From Fischerella sp. PCC 9431 (GTDB lineage Bacteria > Cyanobacteriota > Cyanobacteriia > Cyanobacteriales > Nostocaceae), in contig NZ_KE650771.1 of NCBI RefSeq assembly GCF_000447295.1, positions 4,772,509-4,836,508 of the forward strand: a stretch of 64,000 nt of DNA. Reading direction: 5' to 3'. Shown here piece after piece: positions 1 to 8,204 of the stretch (within the stretch, counting starts at the first letter, position 1; every line of letters starts with the position of its first letter). Made by a program: the position numbers and the translations under genes. The notes below the pieces were generated by a model. That model was not told the DNA's origin and did not search any database. It saw only the letters and a list, made by a program, of their open reading frames with translations.

Positions 1-735
1 CCAGCAGTATTGGACTTGTGTTAGTACATCAAAATCTTCCGGTGGGTTTAAATTAAACTGAATTCTGGCAAATTGCACCACCTGCAACCCCACATTCTGC
101 AACGCCAGCAACCAACAAACGCCGCCTTGGTAAATTTCTCGGTGTGTCTTTGCATATTGCAGCGCCAGTTCAGTTTTACCCACACCACCCATACCAGCAA
201 TTGCGGCTATTGCTACTTGGTCATTTTGCTGCAAGAGTTGGTGGAGGTTTTCTAGTTCCTCTTCTCGTCCGACAAACTCCACTACCCCACTCAAGGGAAG
301 ATTTTCATAAGGGGTAGGTTGGGGTTTTGCTTTTCTTCCTTCAGTACGCTGTACACCTGGTAATTTTTCTCTACGGCTTTGCCATTCTTGATCAAAGTTT
401 CGTAAATTCTCTTCTTTGTCGCTTTTATCGTACCAAAGCGTCAGCTTAAAATGCCAATCCTCCGAACCTCGTTGATGTTCGCGCAAATCTTCCAGAATTT
501 CTAAAAAATCTTGTAGTCGTTTCAGCGCTTCTCGGACTTGTTCTTTAGTCAAATCAGTGAGTTCTGCCAAAACTCTCAGGTTTGTCCTCACAATCACTTG
601 GTTGGACGCTTGCCAATTGAGGTCTATTTTGAAACGTTGACAATCTTCTAACTCGTCATTAGCAAAAGCCAAGAACTTCTCTAAAAGCAGCTTTACCCGC
701 GCTTTGACATCATCACCATAGGTAGCACGCGCCAT
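1..735 (-). CDS. NB-ARC/AAA NTPase-type protein, N-terminal part (runs off left edge)
   Basis: The frame is open from the ATG at 735 to the window edge (245 codons), so the C-terminus is missing. Residues 1 to about 135 form a charged helical N-terminal region starting MARATYGDDVKARVKLLLEK, often seen at the front of cyanobacterial NB-ARC/TPR proteins. A VEFVGREEELENL segment follows, then a Walker A (GMGGVGKTELALQYA), which is the start of an NB-ARC or STAND NTPase domain. Such proteins usually carry TPR or WD repeats after the NTPase and act as signalling or defence sensors; that part lies outside the window. The call is firm for the NTPase domain and open for the biological role. Confidence 0.8.
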   Translation of the reverse strand, partial: MARATYGDDVKARVKLLLEKFLAFANDELEDCQRFKIDLNWQASNQVIVRTNLRVLAELTDLTKEQVREALKRLQDFLEILEDLREHQRGSEDWHFKLTLWYDKSDKEENLRNFDQEWQSRREKLPGVQRTEGRKAKPQPTPYENLPLSGVVEFVGREEELENLHQLLQQNDQVAIAAIAGMGGVGKTELALQYAKTHREIYQGGVCWLLALQNVGLQVVQFARIQFNLNPPEDFDVLTQVQYCW

Positions 736-904
736 CTGTCTACTCAGAAAATTTGCAACAAAGTTTAGGGAACCCCCAAACTTAATCTAACAGCCCCAAA
801 CTCAAAATTCCTGAAATTTACTGGTTACAACAGGTAAAAAATAGCTTTTGCTCTCGCATACTACCCCAAATTTACCTTTGCCTCATGAGTTAAAGGTAAA
901 GCAA

Positions 905-1072
905 ATGAAGGCAGCAAAATTTATCAGTGTTAAGAAATTGGTGATAGTTCTGGTATTTTTAACTCCCCTGATAGCAGACTTAATCATGCCAGGTTCGGGT
1001 ATTGTAATTGAGCTTGTATTTCTACTTTGGGAATTATTAGAACCAGAGGAAACGGAGGGCAATAACTTATAG
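905..1072 (+). CDS. small membrane protein, unknown
   Basis: A 55-residue protein with one strongly hydrophobic stretch (VIVLVFLTPLIADLIMPGSG) and an acidic tail (EPEETEGNN). An in-frame TTG lies further upstream at 848, but the ATG at 905 has an AAAGG stretch about 8 bases before it and gives a cleaner membrane protein, so I chose 905. Its only near neighbour is the divergently placed NB-ARC gene. I do not recognise a family and give no function. It could also be a chance reading frame. Confidence 0.4.
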   Translation: MKAAKFISVKKLVIVLVFLTPLIADLIMPGSGIVIELVFLLWELLEPEETEGNNL

Positions 1073-1101
1073 ACTATATCATTCGTTACCAGGGCTTGAT
1101 C

Positions 1102-1542
1102 TCACTGTAAAGGCAAAACAGTAATCAACTCTGAAAACCTAGCAAAATCACCAGTATTGTGAGTAAGTAGCTGAGGAATACCGTAAACTAGCATCGTGGC
1201 GACAATATTCGCATCATGCACCTGCTTACCACCACTAGAAATTTCTTCCATCAAAGTCAGTAGTCTTTCCGTCACCTGAGAATTATCTTCTGCCAAGCGA
1301 AAGCTTTTAGCAAAATATTGCACGTCTACTACTAGGGACGAAACCGGAATTTCTCCTGTTAAATCGCCTCTCCTTGTCATCCCTGCTAAATATTCCCTCA
1401 AGGTTTGGCGACTAATCCATAGCTCAATACCTTGTTCTACAAGCGCTTGAAGTCGCTGTATAGCTTGTACGTGAAACGGCGACAAAGCTAAATTTGCATA
1501 AATCAAAATATTTGTGTCGATGAATACAGGGTTATCAGTCAT
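1102..1542 (-). CDS. PIN-domain ribonuclease toxin (VapC-like)
   Basis: A 146-residue PIN-domain protein. The acidic metal-binding residues of the fold are visible: D in FIDTNILIYA near the N-terminus, E in the REYLAG region, D in QVHDANIVATM, and D in THNTGDF near the C-terminus. PIN toxins of the VapC type are Mg-dependent RNases that cut specific RNAs and are held inactive by a co-transcribed partner. The gene overlaps the end of the upstream small gene by 8 bases, the usual toxin-after-antitoxin layout. The target RNA cannot be inferred. Confidence 0.85.
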   Translation of the reverse strand: MTDNPVFIDTNILIYANLALSPFHVQAIQRLQALVEQGIELWISRQTLREYLAGMTRRGDLTGEIPVSSLVVDVQYFAKSFRLAEDNSQVTERLLTLMEEISSGGKQVHDANIVATMLVYGIPQLLTHNTGDFARFSELITVLPLQ

Positions 1543-1756
1543 TTACGTAAAGGTCTTCTCTACGGAAAGTGAGGTTTTGGGAAACTAATCCTACAGGATA
1601 GGCGGAAAATTTTAGCGGCGATCGCTTTTCTTTAGTTACTGGCTTTTCATCAATTACTACCACTACTTGATGCTCACCAACTGGAATATCTGGTGGTAAC
1701 TGAACAGTAAGTTTACCATCTGCTGTAACCGTGCCAATTGTTGTAATTGTTTTCAT
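1535..1756 (-). CDS. putative antitoxin paired with PIN toxin
   Basis: A 73-residue protein beginning MKTITTIGTVTADGKLTVQLP. The frame is open further upstream to 1894, but the ATG at 1756 has a good ribosome binding site (GAGAGGATT, about 4 bases before it), so I start there. The beta-rich N-terminal third, with a K-L-T-V-x-L-P pattern, resembles AbrB-like or DUF2281-like antitoxins found before cyanobacterial PIN toxins. The C-terminal half (SPLKFSAYPVGLVSQNLTFRREDLY) would be the toxin-wrapping part by analogy. The role is inferred mainly from the 8-base overlap with the PIN gene. Confidence 0.65.
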   Translation of the reverse strand: MKTITTIGTVTADGKLTVQLPPDIPVGEHQVVVVIDEKPVTKEKRSPLKFSAYPVGLVSQNLTFRREDLYVND

Positions 1757-2027
1757 GTTAATCCTCTCATTTTTAACCATCTCAAAGACTGATTTGTCTG
1801 AACTAAATTCTACTGAAGAATGACTTACTCCATCACAGCTAACACAGACTTCGGCAACAACTTCTCTTGAAACCAAACAATACTCGCGGAACATTGAACT
1901 TTACCCCCACCTGATCCAAATTCTCTCTCAACAAATCCCTTACACCTACACCCCTAGTTATGGAAAGAAAAAGTAGTCTGATCAGCAGATGAGTAGAGAT
2001 AATAAATACTAGGAGGACAAATCACAA

Positions 2028-2753
2028 ATGACAAATAACAAATCATCAATTATTCAACTAGAAAATATCTTTAAAATCTACGGCAGTGGCGAAACCGAAG
2101 TCAAAGCACTTAATGATGTAAATTTAGTGATCGATGAGGGCGAATACTGTTCGATTATGGGGCCATCTGGTTCTGGTAAATCCACAGCAATGAATATAAT
2201 TGGCTGTTTAGATCGACCCACATCTGGACATTATTATTTAGATAACCTGGATGTGGCACAAATGGATGATACCGAACTTGCCCACATTCGCAATAAAAAA
2301 ATTGGCTTTGTCTTTCAGCAATTCCATCTTTTATCTCAGCTATCAGCACTAGAAAATGTGATGTTGCCGATGGTATATGCTAGTGTAGACCCTGGCGAAA
2401 GACGCGATCGCGCCGCCGAAGCACTCAAGCGCGTTGGTTTGGAAAAACGGATCAATAACAAACCGAATCAATTATCTGGGGGACAACAACAAAGGGTAGC
2501 GATCGCCCGTGCGATCGTCAATCGTCCCGTGTTACTGCTAGCAGACGAACCCACTGGTGCGCTTGATTCCCGTACCACTCAAGAAGTATTGGATATTTTT
2601 ACCGAACTCAATACTACTGGAATTACAGTCGTTATGGTAACTCACGAACCAGAAGTTGCTCGCCAAACTCAACGTATAGTCTGGTTTCGTGATGGACAAG
2701 TAGTACATTCCCACCTCACCCCGGCTGACTTGACTCAGATGGCGGTATCATGA
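2028..2753 (+). CDS. ABC transporter ATP-binding protein, MacB/LolD/DevA type
   Basis: A 241-residue ATPase with Walker A (GPSGSGKST), Q-loop (FVFQQFHLL), signature [14 protein letters not shown], Walker B ([13 protein letters not shown]) and the H-loop (VTHEP). The [11 protein letters not shown] and GFVFQQF versions are typical of the MacB/LolD/DevA group, which powers export of lipoproteins, glycolipids or peptides through FtsX-like permeases. An AGGAGGA site precedes the ATG. No membrane or adaptor partner (DevB/DevC or MacA/MacB permease) is adjacent, so the transporter it serves must be encoded elsewhere. Its stop overlaps the start of the GNAT gene (ATGA), implying co-translation. Confidence 0.9.
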   Translation: MTNNKSSIIQLENIFKIYGSGETEVKALNDVNLVIDEGEYCSIMGPSGSGKSTAMNIIGCLDRPTSGHYYLDNLDVAQMDDTELAHIRNKKIGFVFQQFHLLSQLSALENVMLPMVYASVDPGERRDRAAEALKRVGLEKRINNKPNQLSGGQQQRVAIARAIVNRPVLLLADEPTGALDSRTTQEVLDIFTELNTTGITVVMVTHEPEVARQTQRIVWFRDGQVVHSHLTPADLTQMAVS

Positions 2754-3160
2754 TCATCACCTACAAACGCGATCTAGAAAATGTTGACTGGGAGGAAATG
2801 AAAGCAACGCTCAGTCAAGATAAATTTGACAATGGTAGGACTCCAGAACAACTGAGAGTATCGTTTGCTAATAGCTATGCAACTTGTATTGCTTATGCAG
2901 GCGATCGTATCATTGGAACTGCTCGTGTTTTATCTGATGGCGTTTGCAATGCTTACATTGTCGATGTTTGGACATTTAGCCCTTATCGCCATCAAGGTAT
3001 TGCCACTACTATGATGCGAACTTTATTGGCAGAATTACAAGGGCAACACGTCTGTTTATTCACAGATGATACTATTGATTTTTACAAAAAACTTGGCTTT
3101 ACCCAAAAAGAAACTTGCCTAGAATTAGTAGTTGGTAAATGGTTGAGGAATCAAGTATAG
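2750..3160 (+). CDS. GNAT family N-acetyltransferase
   Basis: A 136-residue GNAT fold protein. The acetyl-CoA pyrophosphate-binding motif is YRHQGIATTMM after a VDVWTFSP strand, and the last strand-helix has the usual DFYKKLGF signature. The substrate is unknown; small GNATs of this kind acetylate amines on small molecules or proteins. The start overlaps the ABC ATPase gene by four bases, so the two are probably translated together. The last three codons (CAA GTA TAG) form the left half of a 9-bp target-site duplication made by the adjacent MITE, which left the protein intact. Confidence 0.85.
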   Translation: MIITYKRDLENVDWEEMKATLSQDKFDNGRTPEQLRVSFANSYATCIAYAGDRIIGTARVLSDGVCNAYIVDVWTFSPYRHQGIATTMMRTLLAELQGQHVCLFTDDTIDFYKKLGFTQKETCLELVVGKWLRNQV

Positions 3161-3331
3161 CAGGGCTATTTCATTTTAGACATAAACCGCCCTGAACTAA
3201 AGATCACTGGCTCATAATTTAAGTCCCCTAAAACGGACTAAATTACCAATCAGCAGTCGGTTTTAACCGAGTTTTGCTATTAGCCTGAGAATTAATTCTC
3301 AGGCGGGCTGGATGAGAATGAAATAGCCGTG
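3161..3331. mobile_element. MITE-like element, 171 bp, with 15-bp TIRs and 9-bp target duplication
   Basis: Left terminus CAGGGCTATTTCATT (3161-3175) is matched by the reverse complement of the right terminus (3317-3331), CACGGCTATTTCATT, with one mismatch. The element is flanked by a perfect 9-bp direct repeat CAAGTATAG at 3152-3160 and 3332-3340. Inside there is no gene, only smaller hairpins including CCTGAGAATTAATTCTCAGG around 3282-3301. This is the structure of a non-autonomous DNA transposon mobilised by a transposase acting on these ends. The duplication includes the stop codon of the GNAT gene. No matching full-length insertion sequence is in the window. Confidence 0.8.
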
Positions 3332-3372
3332 CAAGTATAGTATCCCTCTTTGATTTTGAAAATTTAAAAGTC

Positions 3373-3405
3373 AGATCCCCGACTTCTCAAAGAACTCGGG
3401 GATCT
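3373..3405. repeat. 33-bp hairpin repeat (GATCCCCGACTT type), copy 1
   Basis: An imperfect palindrome beginning AGATCCCCGACTTCT and ending CTCGGGGATCT. A second copy of the same length and near-identical arms is at 60123-60155. Such hairpins are dispersed in cyanobacterial genomes. Here it lies between the MITE and the acidic-protein gene, and could end transcription from the ABC-GNAT pair. Confidence 0.6.
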
Positions 3406-3537
3406 TCGTATTCACGAATAATTTAATTTCTCTATCTTTCAATAGAGGAGAAATATCTATCTACAGATATCAAGGTTAAATTGGTTCACTCTGATAGAAT
3501 CTCGACATAAACAAAAAATTAATCAGAGGGGATTCTT

Positions 3538-3825
3538 ATGTCTGAAGAAATTAAACCAAATGTTGAACAAGCTTCTACTGAAGATGCAAAACTAGTTGCT
3601 GAAGAAATCGCCAGTGGTGAAGCAAAAGCACCTAGTGTTGATATGGACAAAGATTATCAAGCAGCACAACAAATGAGTGTAGGTAAGGGTGCAAAAGCTG
3701 CCCAAGACACCACTACATCAGAATATCAAATGCCTGAATCAGAGGAGAAAAAAACAGAAGCAAAATCAACAGGCGATCCTGCTGATTATAAAGCAATGGC
3801 AGACGAAATTGGCTCTAAGCAATAG
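3538..3825 (+). CDS. small acidic, probably disordered protein, unknown
   Basis: A 95-residue protein rich in Glu, Lys, Ala, Ser and Asp with no hydrophobic core and a single aromatic class (Tyr). It begins MSEEIKPNVEQASTEDAK. The start has a strong ribosome binding site (GAGGGGATT, 5-6 bases upstream), which supports real expression. Composition suggests an intrinsically disordered soluble protein, perhaps stress-related, but I recognise no family. It stands alone, between a hairpin repeat and the convergent HAD/queG pair. Confidence 0.7.
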   Translation: MSEEIKPNVEQASTEDAKLVAEEIASGEAKAPSVDMDKDYQAAQQMSVGKGAKAAQDTTTSEYQMPESEEKKTEAKSTGDPADYKAMADEIGSKQ

Positions 3826-3885
3826 TCAACCTCTAACAGGATTTTAGACTTCGTCGTGAGCCTCAGCCGAACGATTTTGGATTGT

Positions 3886-3918
3886 TAACTGATAACTGAT
3901 AACTGATAACTGCTAACT
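3886..3918. repeat. STRR heptamer repeat (TAACTGA)
   Basis: About four tandem copies of the 7-bp unit TAACTGA, the last ones imperfect, between the acidic-protein gene and the 3' end of the HAD gene. The array just enters the final codons of the HAD gene (which ends at 3913). Short tandem heptamers like this (STRR) are a hallmark of heterocystous cyanobacteria. Confidence 0.6.
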
Positions 3919-4548
3919 GTTATTTACCACCTCCAGCAATTCGCTGGGGTGGTGAATTAAATAATTGGGTTTTTGTTTAGCTAAAACTTCTGGAGAATTA
4001 AAGCCCCAAGTGACTGCTACTACTTTAATATTGGACTTTTTAGAAGCTTCAATATCTCTTGTTTCATCGCCAACATAAATTACTTCTTCTAGTTTAAGTT
4101 GTTTTTGTCTTAGGACATTATTAATAATTGTTGTTTTCCCAAAAATAGTTATACCTGAATAAATAAATTCAAACAAATTGTCTAATTCATTAATTTTCAA
4201 GAATTCTGTGACATTATCTTTAGAATTAGAGGTAATAATTCCTAAATGATGCCCTGCATTTTTTAGGTCTATTAAGGCTTCTTTCATGCCTGTAATTGGT
4301 TTGAGTTCTGGTATTTTCCTCTTTAATTCTCCTTTGACTTTTTTCACTAAAAAAGGTATTCTAAATACAGAAATACCTGAGTAACTAATAATTTCTCTAG
4401 AAGTTAAATTTCTCAATAAAGCTAGTTCTTCTGGAGTAATCTGCACATAACCAAACTCTTCAGCTAAACGGTTGGCTATAGTTACAAGTGCGTCTACTGT
4501 ATCAGCGATTGTGCCATCGAAATCAAAAATAACTACTTTCTGGGTCAT
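3913..4548 (-). CDS. HAD-superfamily phosphatase (phosphoglycolate phosphatase-like)
   Basis: A 211-residue HAD hydrolase: motif I DFDGTIADT at the N-terminus (nucleophile and acid/base Asp), motif II IITSNS, a Lys in the GKTT segment, and motif IV VGDETRDIEASK. The helical cap insert after motif I places it with Gph-like subfamily I enzymes that dephosphorylate small metabolites. The exact substrate cannot be read from sequence. Its start overlaps the end of queG by four bases, suggesting one transcript. The Lys-rich, AT-rich cap is more divergent than in standard Gph. Confidence 0.85.
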   Translation of the reverse strand: MTQKVVIFDFDGTIADTVDALVTIANRLAEEFGYVQITPEELALLRNLTSREIISYSGISVFRIPFLVKKVKGELKRKIPELKPITGMKEALIDLKNAGHHLGIITSNSKDNVTEFLKINELDNLFEFIYSGITIFGKTTIINNVLRQKQLKLEEVIYVGDETRDIEASKKSNIKVVAVTWGFNSPEVLAKQKPNYLIHHPSELLEVVNNS

Positions 4549-5501
4549 TCTTGTGCCTGTTGGAATGCGTTTAGATTAGCACGGGCATTCCGTCGTAACA
4601 TTTCTGGCTTAATTCGCCGTAACGCCGATGCCGGAAATCTTTGATCCCACTCCTGATCTGAGATTTGGGCTAATTCTACCAGCTTGGGGGCAATATTCCC
4701 AGGATATGGCTGAAATTCTTCAACATCAGTTGGACTAGCAAAACGCTGATTCCAAGGACAAACATCCTGGCAAATATCACAACCAGCAACCCAACCTTGT
4801 AAATTGGATGCGATCGCCTCTGGTAATTTTTCCTGGCGATTTTCAATTGTATGATAAGCAATGCAGCGATTGGCGTCTACCACGAACGGACTAGTTATAG
4901 CATTTGTGGGACAGGCCTCTAAACAGCGAGTACAATTTCCACAATGTTGTGTATGGGCTTTATCTGGATCTAATTCCAAGTTTGTTAGCACTTCTCCCAA
5001 GAACACCCAAGAACCATATTCCCGTGTAATCACGTTACCATTTTTAGCAATCCAACCGATACCAGCTTTTTGCGCCCAGACTTTATCTTGTACTGGGCCT
5101 GTATCTGCATAATACCGCGCTTGGATGTTTTCACCTTGTTCTTGCAACCAGTTTGAGAGTGCTTTCAATTTTTTATGCATGACTTTGTGATAATCTCGTC
5201 CCCAAGCATAACGAGAAATTTTGCCATACTCTTCACCTCCAGGACGTTGATTGGGGGTGTAATAGTTAAGCGCTACACAAATTAGCGATCGCACTTCACT
5301 CATTACTAATCTAATATCTTGACGCTTGGGAGAAGTCATCCATTCCATGTCGGCATGATAACCAAGCTTGATCCATGCTCGCAACTGCTGCATCTGTATA
5401 TCGTCTTTCCCATCGACAGCAGCTATTCCTACTTTGTGGAATCCTAACTCAACAGCTTTTTGTTTAACTTCAGTACTGTTTGTTCCCGGCAATTGATTCA
5501 T
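4545..5501 (-). CDS. queG: epoxyqueuosine reductase QueG
   Basis: A 318-residue protein matching QueG over its length. It reduces epoxyqueuosine to queuosine in the wobble position of tRNAs reading NAY codons, using cobalamin and two [4Fe-4S] clusters. Both cluster motifs are visible: CGNCTRCLEACP near residue 190, and the paired CDICQDVCPWNQR near residue 240. The N-terminal cobalamin-binding region includes YHADMEWM and ALNYYTP. The gene is followed, with a 4-base overlap, by the HAD phosphatase gene. Confidence 0.93.
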   Translation of the reverse strand: MNQLPGTNSTEVKQKAVELGFHKVGIAAVDGKDDIQMQQLRAWIKLGYHADMEWMTSPKRQDIRLVMSEVRSLICVALNYYTPNQRPGGEEYGKISRYAWGRDYHKVMHKKLKALSNWLQEQGENIQARYYADTGPVQDKVWAQKAGIGWIAKNGNVITREYGSWVFLGEVLTNLELDPDKAHTQHCGNCTRCLEACPTNAITSPFVVDANRCIAYHTIENRQEKLPEAIASNLQGWVAGCDICQDVCPWNQRFASPTDVEEFQPYPGNIAPKLVELAQISDQEWDQRFPASALRRIKPEMLRRNARANLNAFQQAQE

Positions 5502-5701
5502 TTATCTTATTTAAAAATTGCCGTACCTACGGCGTGTTTACTCTACACTATCCAGTCAATACATACATTTGCTATTTTTTAAGCATTGTATTTGTAAATA
5601 TTATTTGCAGTTTGTAAATAAATGATGCAATATGTATATCAAGAGCAAAACAATGCCCTTAACAATTCCCAGCGTATTGAACTATCGACTGAGGTGCGAT
5701 C

Positions 5702-6223
5702 ATGACATTTACTACTGATTCAGCACAAAGCCGCTTTTCTAAAACTTTCAACTATAGTACCCAAATAGGTGATGCTGTTGCATCAACTGTGGCTGTGTTT
5801 ACAAAACTCAGTGTAGACGACCAATTGGCAGTACTTTGGTACGCTTACACTGAAATGGGACGTTCGATCACTCCAGCAGCTACAGGTGCTGCGCGTTTAC
5901 AATTAGCCGAAGGTCTGCTAAATCAAATTAAGCAGATGAGTCATGTAGAACAGTTACAAGTAATGCGTGATCTGGCTGCTAAGAAAAATACCCAGTTCTG
6001 CCGCTCCTATGGTATCCTCAGTGCCAACACCAAGCTAGCGTTTTGGTACGAACTATCAGAACTGATGGTTAAAGGCTTCGTTGTTCCCATGCCATCTAAT
6101 TATCAACTGTCTCGTGATGGCGTACAGGTATTAGAAACACTCAAAGAACTCGATTTTGGTCAACAAATCACTGTGCTTCGTAAAGTTGTAACAGAAATGG
6201 GTGTTGATCCTCTAGCTGAATAA
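5702..6223 (+). CDS. helical carotenoid protein (HCP, OCP N-terminal domain homologue)
   Basis: A 173-residue all-helical protein equivalent to the N-terminal domain of the orange carotenoid protein. Typical stretches are LSVDDQLAVLWYAYTEMGRSI and LAFWYELSELMVKGFVVPMP, carrying the aromatic residues that line the carotenoid tunnel. HCPs bind a ketocarotenoid and quench singlet oxygen or phycobilisome excitation. The next gene encodes the matching C-terminal-domain homologue. By analogy with Anabaena PCC 7120, where one HCP gene (HCP4) lies beside the CTDH gene, this is probably an HCP4-type protein; that subtype is inference. Confidence 0.88.
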   Translation: MTFTTDSAQSRFSKTFNYSTQIGDAVASTVAVFTKLSVDDQLAVLWYAYTEMGRSITPAATGAARLQLAEGLLNQIKQMSHVEQLQVMRDLAAKKNTQFCRSYGILSANTKLAFWYELSELMVKGFVVPMPSNYQLSRDGVQVLETLKELDFGQQITVLRKVVTEMGVDPLAE

Positions 6224-6517
6224 AATATACCAAGGCAGGAGTCAAGAGCAAGCAAAGTGTTGTATGCGCTTTGTAAACACTTCATTGTTGTAGATACCTA
6301 AGCATTCTGACATCCTGCCTCAATTTTCCTTGATTTCCAACTACTAAATTGCTCTTTATGTCCTCATCAACTGATTGGGAAAAGTGAAGAGCTTTTTTTA
6401 TATATTTTATCGACTAACCACTAATTACTAACCAATATAAAAAATACATCTCTAGCAGCAGGATTTCTATTGATTTTTATTTGTAAATTAATGGAAATAT
6501 AAATTGGAGTTACTTTT

Positions 6518-6940
6518 ATGGTTCTATCACAACCATCTGCAAATACTACACAAGAATTAACGATTGAAGGAATTACAGAACCAACGATCCTCGCTTACTT
6601 TCAAACCTTAAATGCAGGAGATTTTGATGCTACTGCTAATTTATTTGCAAATGATGGTGTGATGCATCCACCATTTGAATCTGGAATAATAGGGCCAGAG
6701 GCGATCGCTAATTATTTAAACAAAGAAGCTTTAGGAATTAAAGCTTATCCTCAACAAGGAATATCTGAAACTGTAGAAGAAGATTTAATCCAATTTCAGG
6801 TGACAGGAAAAGCACAAACTTCTTGGTGTGGTGTAAACGTTTTATGGCAATTTGTCCTCAACCCACAGCGAGAAATTCTTTATACCAAGATCAAATTGTT
6901 AGCTTCTCCTCAAGAATTGCTGAAAATGCAACGAAATTAG
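6518..6940 (+). CDS. OCP C-terminal domain homologue (CTDH), carotenoid carrier
   Basis: A 140-residue NTF2-like protein equivalent to the C-terminal domain of OCP. It has the aromatic residues expected at the carotenoid keto end (Y27 in ILAYFQTLN, W110 in NVLWQFV) and one well-placed cysteine (C104 in SWCGVNVLW), which in Anabaena CTDH forms a redox-sensitive intermolecular disulfide. CTDHs dimerise around a carotenoid and deliver it to HCP or OCP apoproteins. It is preceded by the HCP gene, 294 bp away, in the same direction. The short tail ends LLKMQRN. Confidence 0.88.
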   Translation: MVLSQPSANTTQELTIEGITEPTILAYFQTLNAGDFDATANLFANDGVMHPPFESGIIGPEAIANYLNKEALGIKAYPQQGISETVEEDLIQFQVTGKAQTSWCGVNVLWQFVLNPQREILYTKIKLLASPQELLKMQRN

Positions 6941-6986
6941 TTAGTTGTTAGTTGTTAGTGGCAAATGACTAACAACTAAACTAATT

Positions 6987-7475
6987 CTAATTTTTGGCCG
7001 CTGCCATTTGCTCAAAAGAGCGCAGTAATAATCTTCGTCCCAACTCTACATCTTTAGGCGCACACTGCCAATCAGGATGTGCTGTCATCAGCAAACTATC
7101 CAAAGTTTCTTGATCAAATAAATGCCAGACAGGAGCGCCATTAAGTTTTGTTTCTATGGCATAGCAATTAGAACTGATACAGTGAATTTTACAAGCATCA
7201 GCAACTCTGAGCAAAGTCATTTGTTCTCCTGAGTTTAGGGAACGAAATTGTTGTATTGCTTGCTTCAATTCGCTTTTAGCAGACACGCTCAATCCAGGAA
7301 GCGCTACTGTGAAATTTTTGTCTCCATTTACCATAATCCAGTAGTTACGACTGGGGTCAATTCCTTCTAACCAGGGTGATTCATCATCAAGGCGATAGCG
7401 TGGTGACAAACAAAACAAGGCTTCCATAGTTGAAACAGTGACTTTGTTGTGCAACATCTGAGCGATAACTATCAT
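6987..7475 (-). CDS. conserved hypothetical protein
   Basis: A soluble protein of up to 162 residues. Possible starts are the ATGs at 7475, 7457 (MLHNKV) and 7427 (MEALFCLSPRYRL); none has a clear ribosome binding site, so the N-terminus is uncertain. Notable features are three cysteines spread over residues 75-130 of the long form (ADACKIHCISSNCY) and a C-terminal helix LGRRLLLRSFEQMAAAK. I do not recognise a domain. It converges on the CTDH gene. Confidence 0.6.
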   Translation of the reverse strand: MIVIAQMLHNKVTVSTMEALFCLSPRYRLDDESPWLEGIDPSRNYWIMVNGDKNFTVALPGLSVSAKSELKQAIQQFRSLNSGEQMTLLRVADACKIHCISSNCYAIETKLNGAPVWHLFDQETLDSLLMTAHPDWQCAPKDVELGRRLLLRSFEQMAAAKN

Positions 7476-7778
7476 CGGACACGTGCAAAGTCGATTTTTG
7501 GACTTGCGATCGCACCCGTTCTATCCATAACTGATGCCTTACCGAGTTACGCATACTCCACAGAAAAATCTGATGAAATTGCGTGTTTTGAATTTACACA
7601 CGGTTTTAGCTATCTTACATATTTTTATTTTTTGATAAACACCACCTATAAATCAAATAATTTTTGCAAAAGTTATTAATTTAGTTAACACTTCTTAATA
7701 TAGAGAACGGTCAAAAATACACTGAGCCTAATATCCAATTACCAATTGCCAACTCTCAGTGTTTAAACAAACATAATA

Positions 7779-8201
7779 TTAAGCATTTTCTGGCATACTC
7801 ACTTGTAGCTTGAGACAGTTGTAACCATCAATCTGCAACTTGTACTCAACTTTATCCATGAGACGATTCATAATCAGCCAACCATAGCCACCTTCTTTTT
7901 TATCGTTGGGGCTAGGAGGTAAATAGTTGGATAAGTCAAAACCTTCACCACGATCCCAGACTTCTAGGGCTATATCTCGGTCTTTTAATTCTAAACGGAT
8001 TAAAACTGGTAAATAGGGTTGCTCTTTATGAGCATGACGCACGACGTTGGAATAAGCTTCAACCAAAGCCAATCGTAGACGACTTGATTGTCGTGACCAA
8101 TCAATAGATTCTTTGAATTGGACTTCCAAACATCCCAACAACCAGCTTTCGACGATACCTAAAAACTTCAGGTCGCTTGGTACATGAAGTTCACTTTTCA
8201 T
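7779..8201 (-). CDS. anti-sigma regulatory factor, HATPase (RsbW-like) kinase
   Basis: A 140-residue GHKL ATPase domain. The N box is EAYSNVVRHAHK, the G1 box is VWDRGEGFD, and the G2 region is KEGGYGWLIMNRLMD. Small proteins of this type phosphorylate STAS anti-sigma antagonists or bind sigma factors in partner-switching systems. The gene begins three bases after the stop of the SpoIIE-phosphatase gene, so the two form an operon and probably act on the same STAS-domain protein, which is not encoded nearby. Confidence 0.87.
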   Translation of the reverse strand: MKSELHVPSDLKFLGIVESWLLGCLEVQFKESIDWSRQSSRLRLALVEAYSNVVRHAHKEQPYLPVLIRLELKDRDIALEVWDRGEGFDLSNYLPPSPNDKKEGGYGWLIMNRLMDKVEYKLQIDGYNCLKLQVSMPENA

Positions 8202-8204
8202 TGC

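Noticed and set aside
7449..7679. Plus-strand 76-residue frame
   Set aside because: Antisense to the start of the hypothetical gene at 6987-7475; no domain and weak start.
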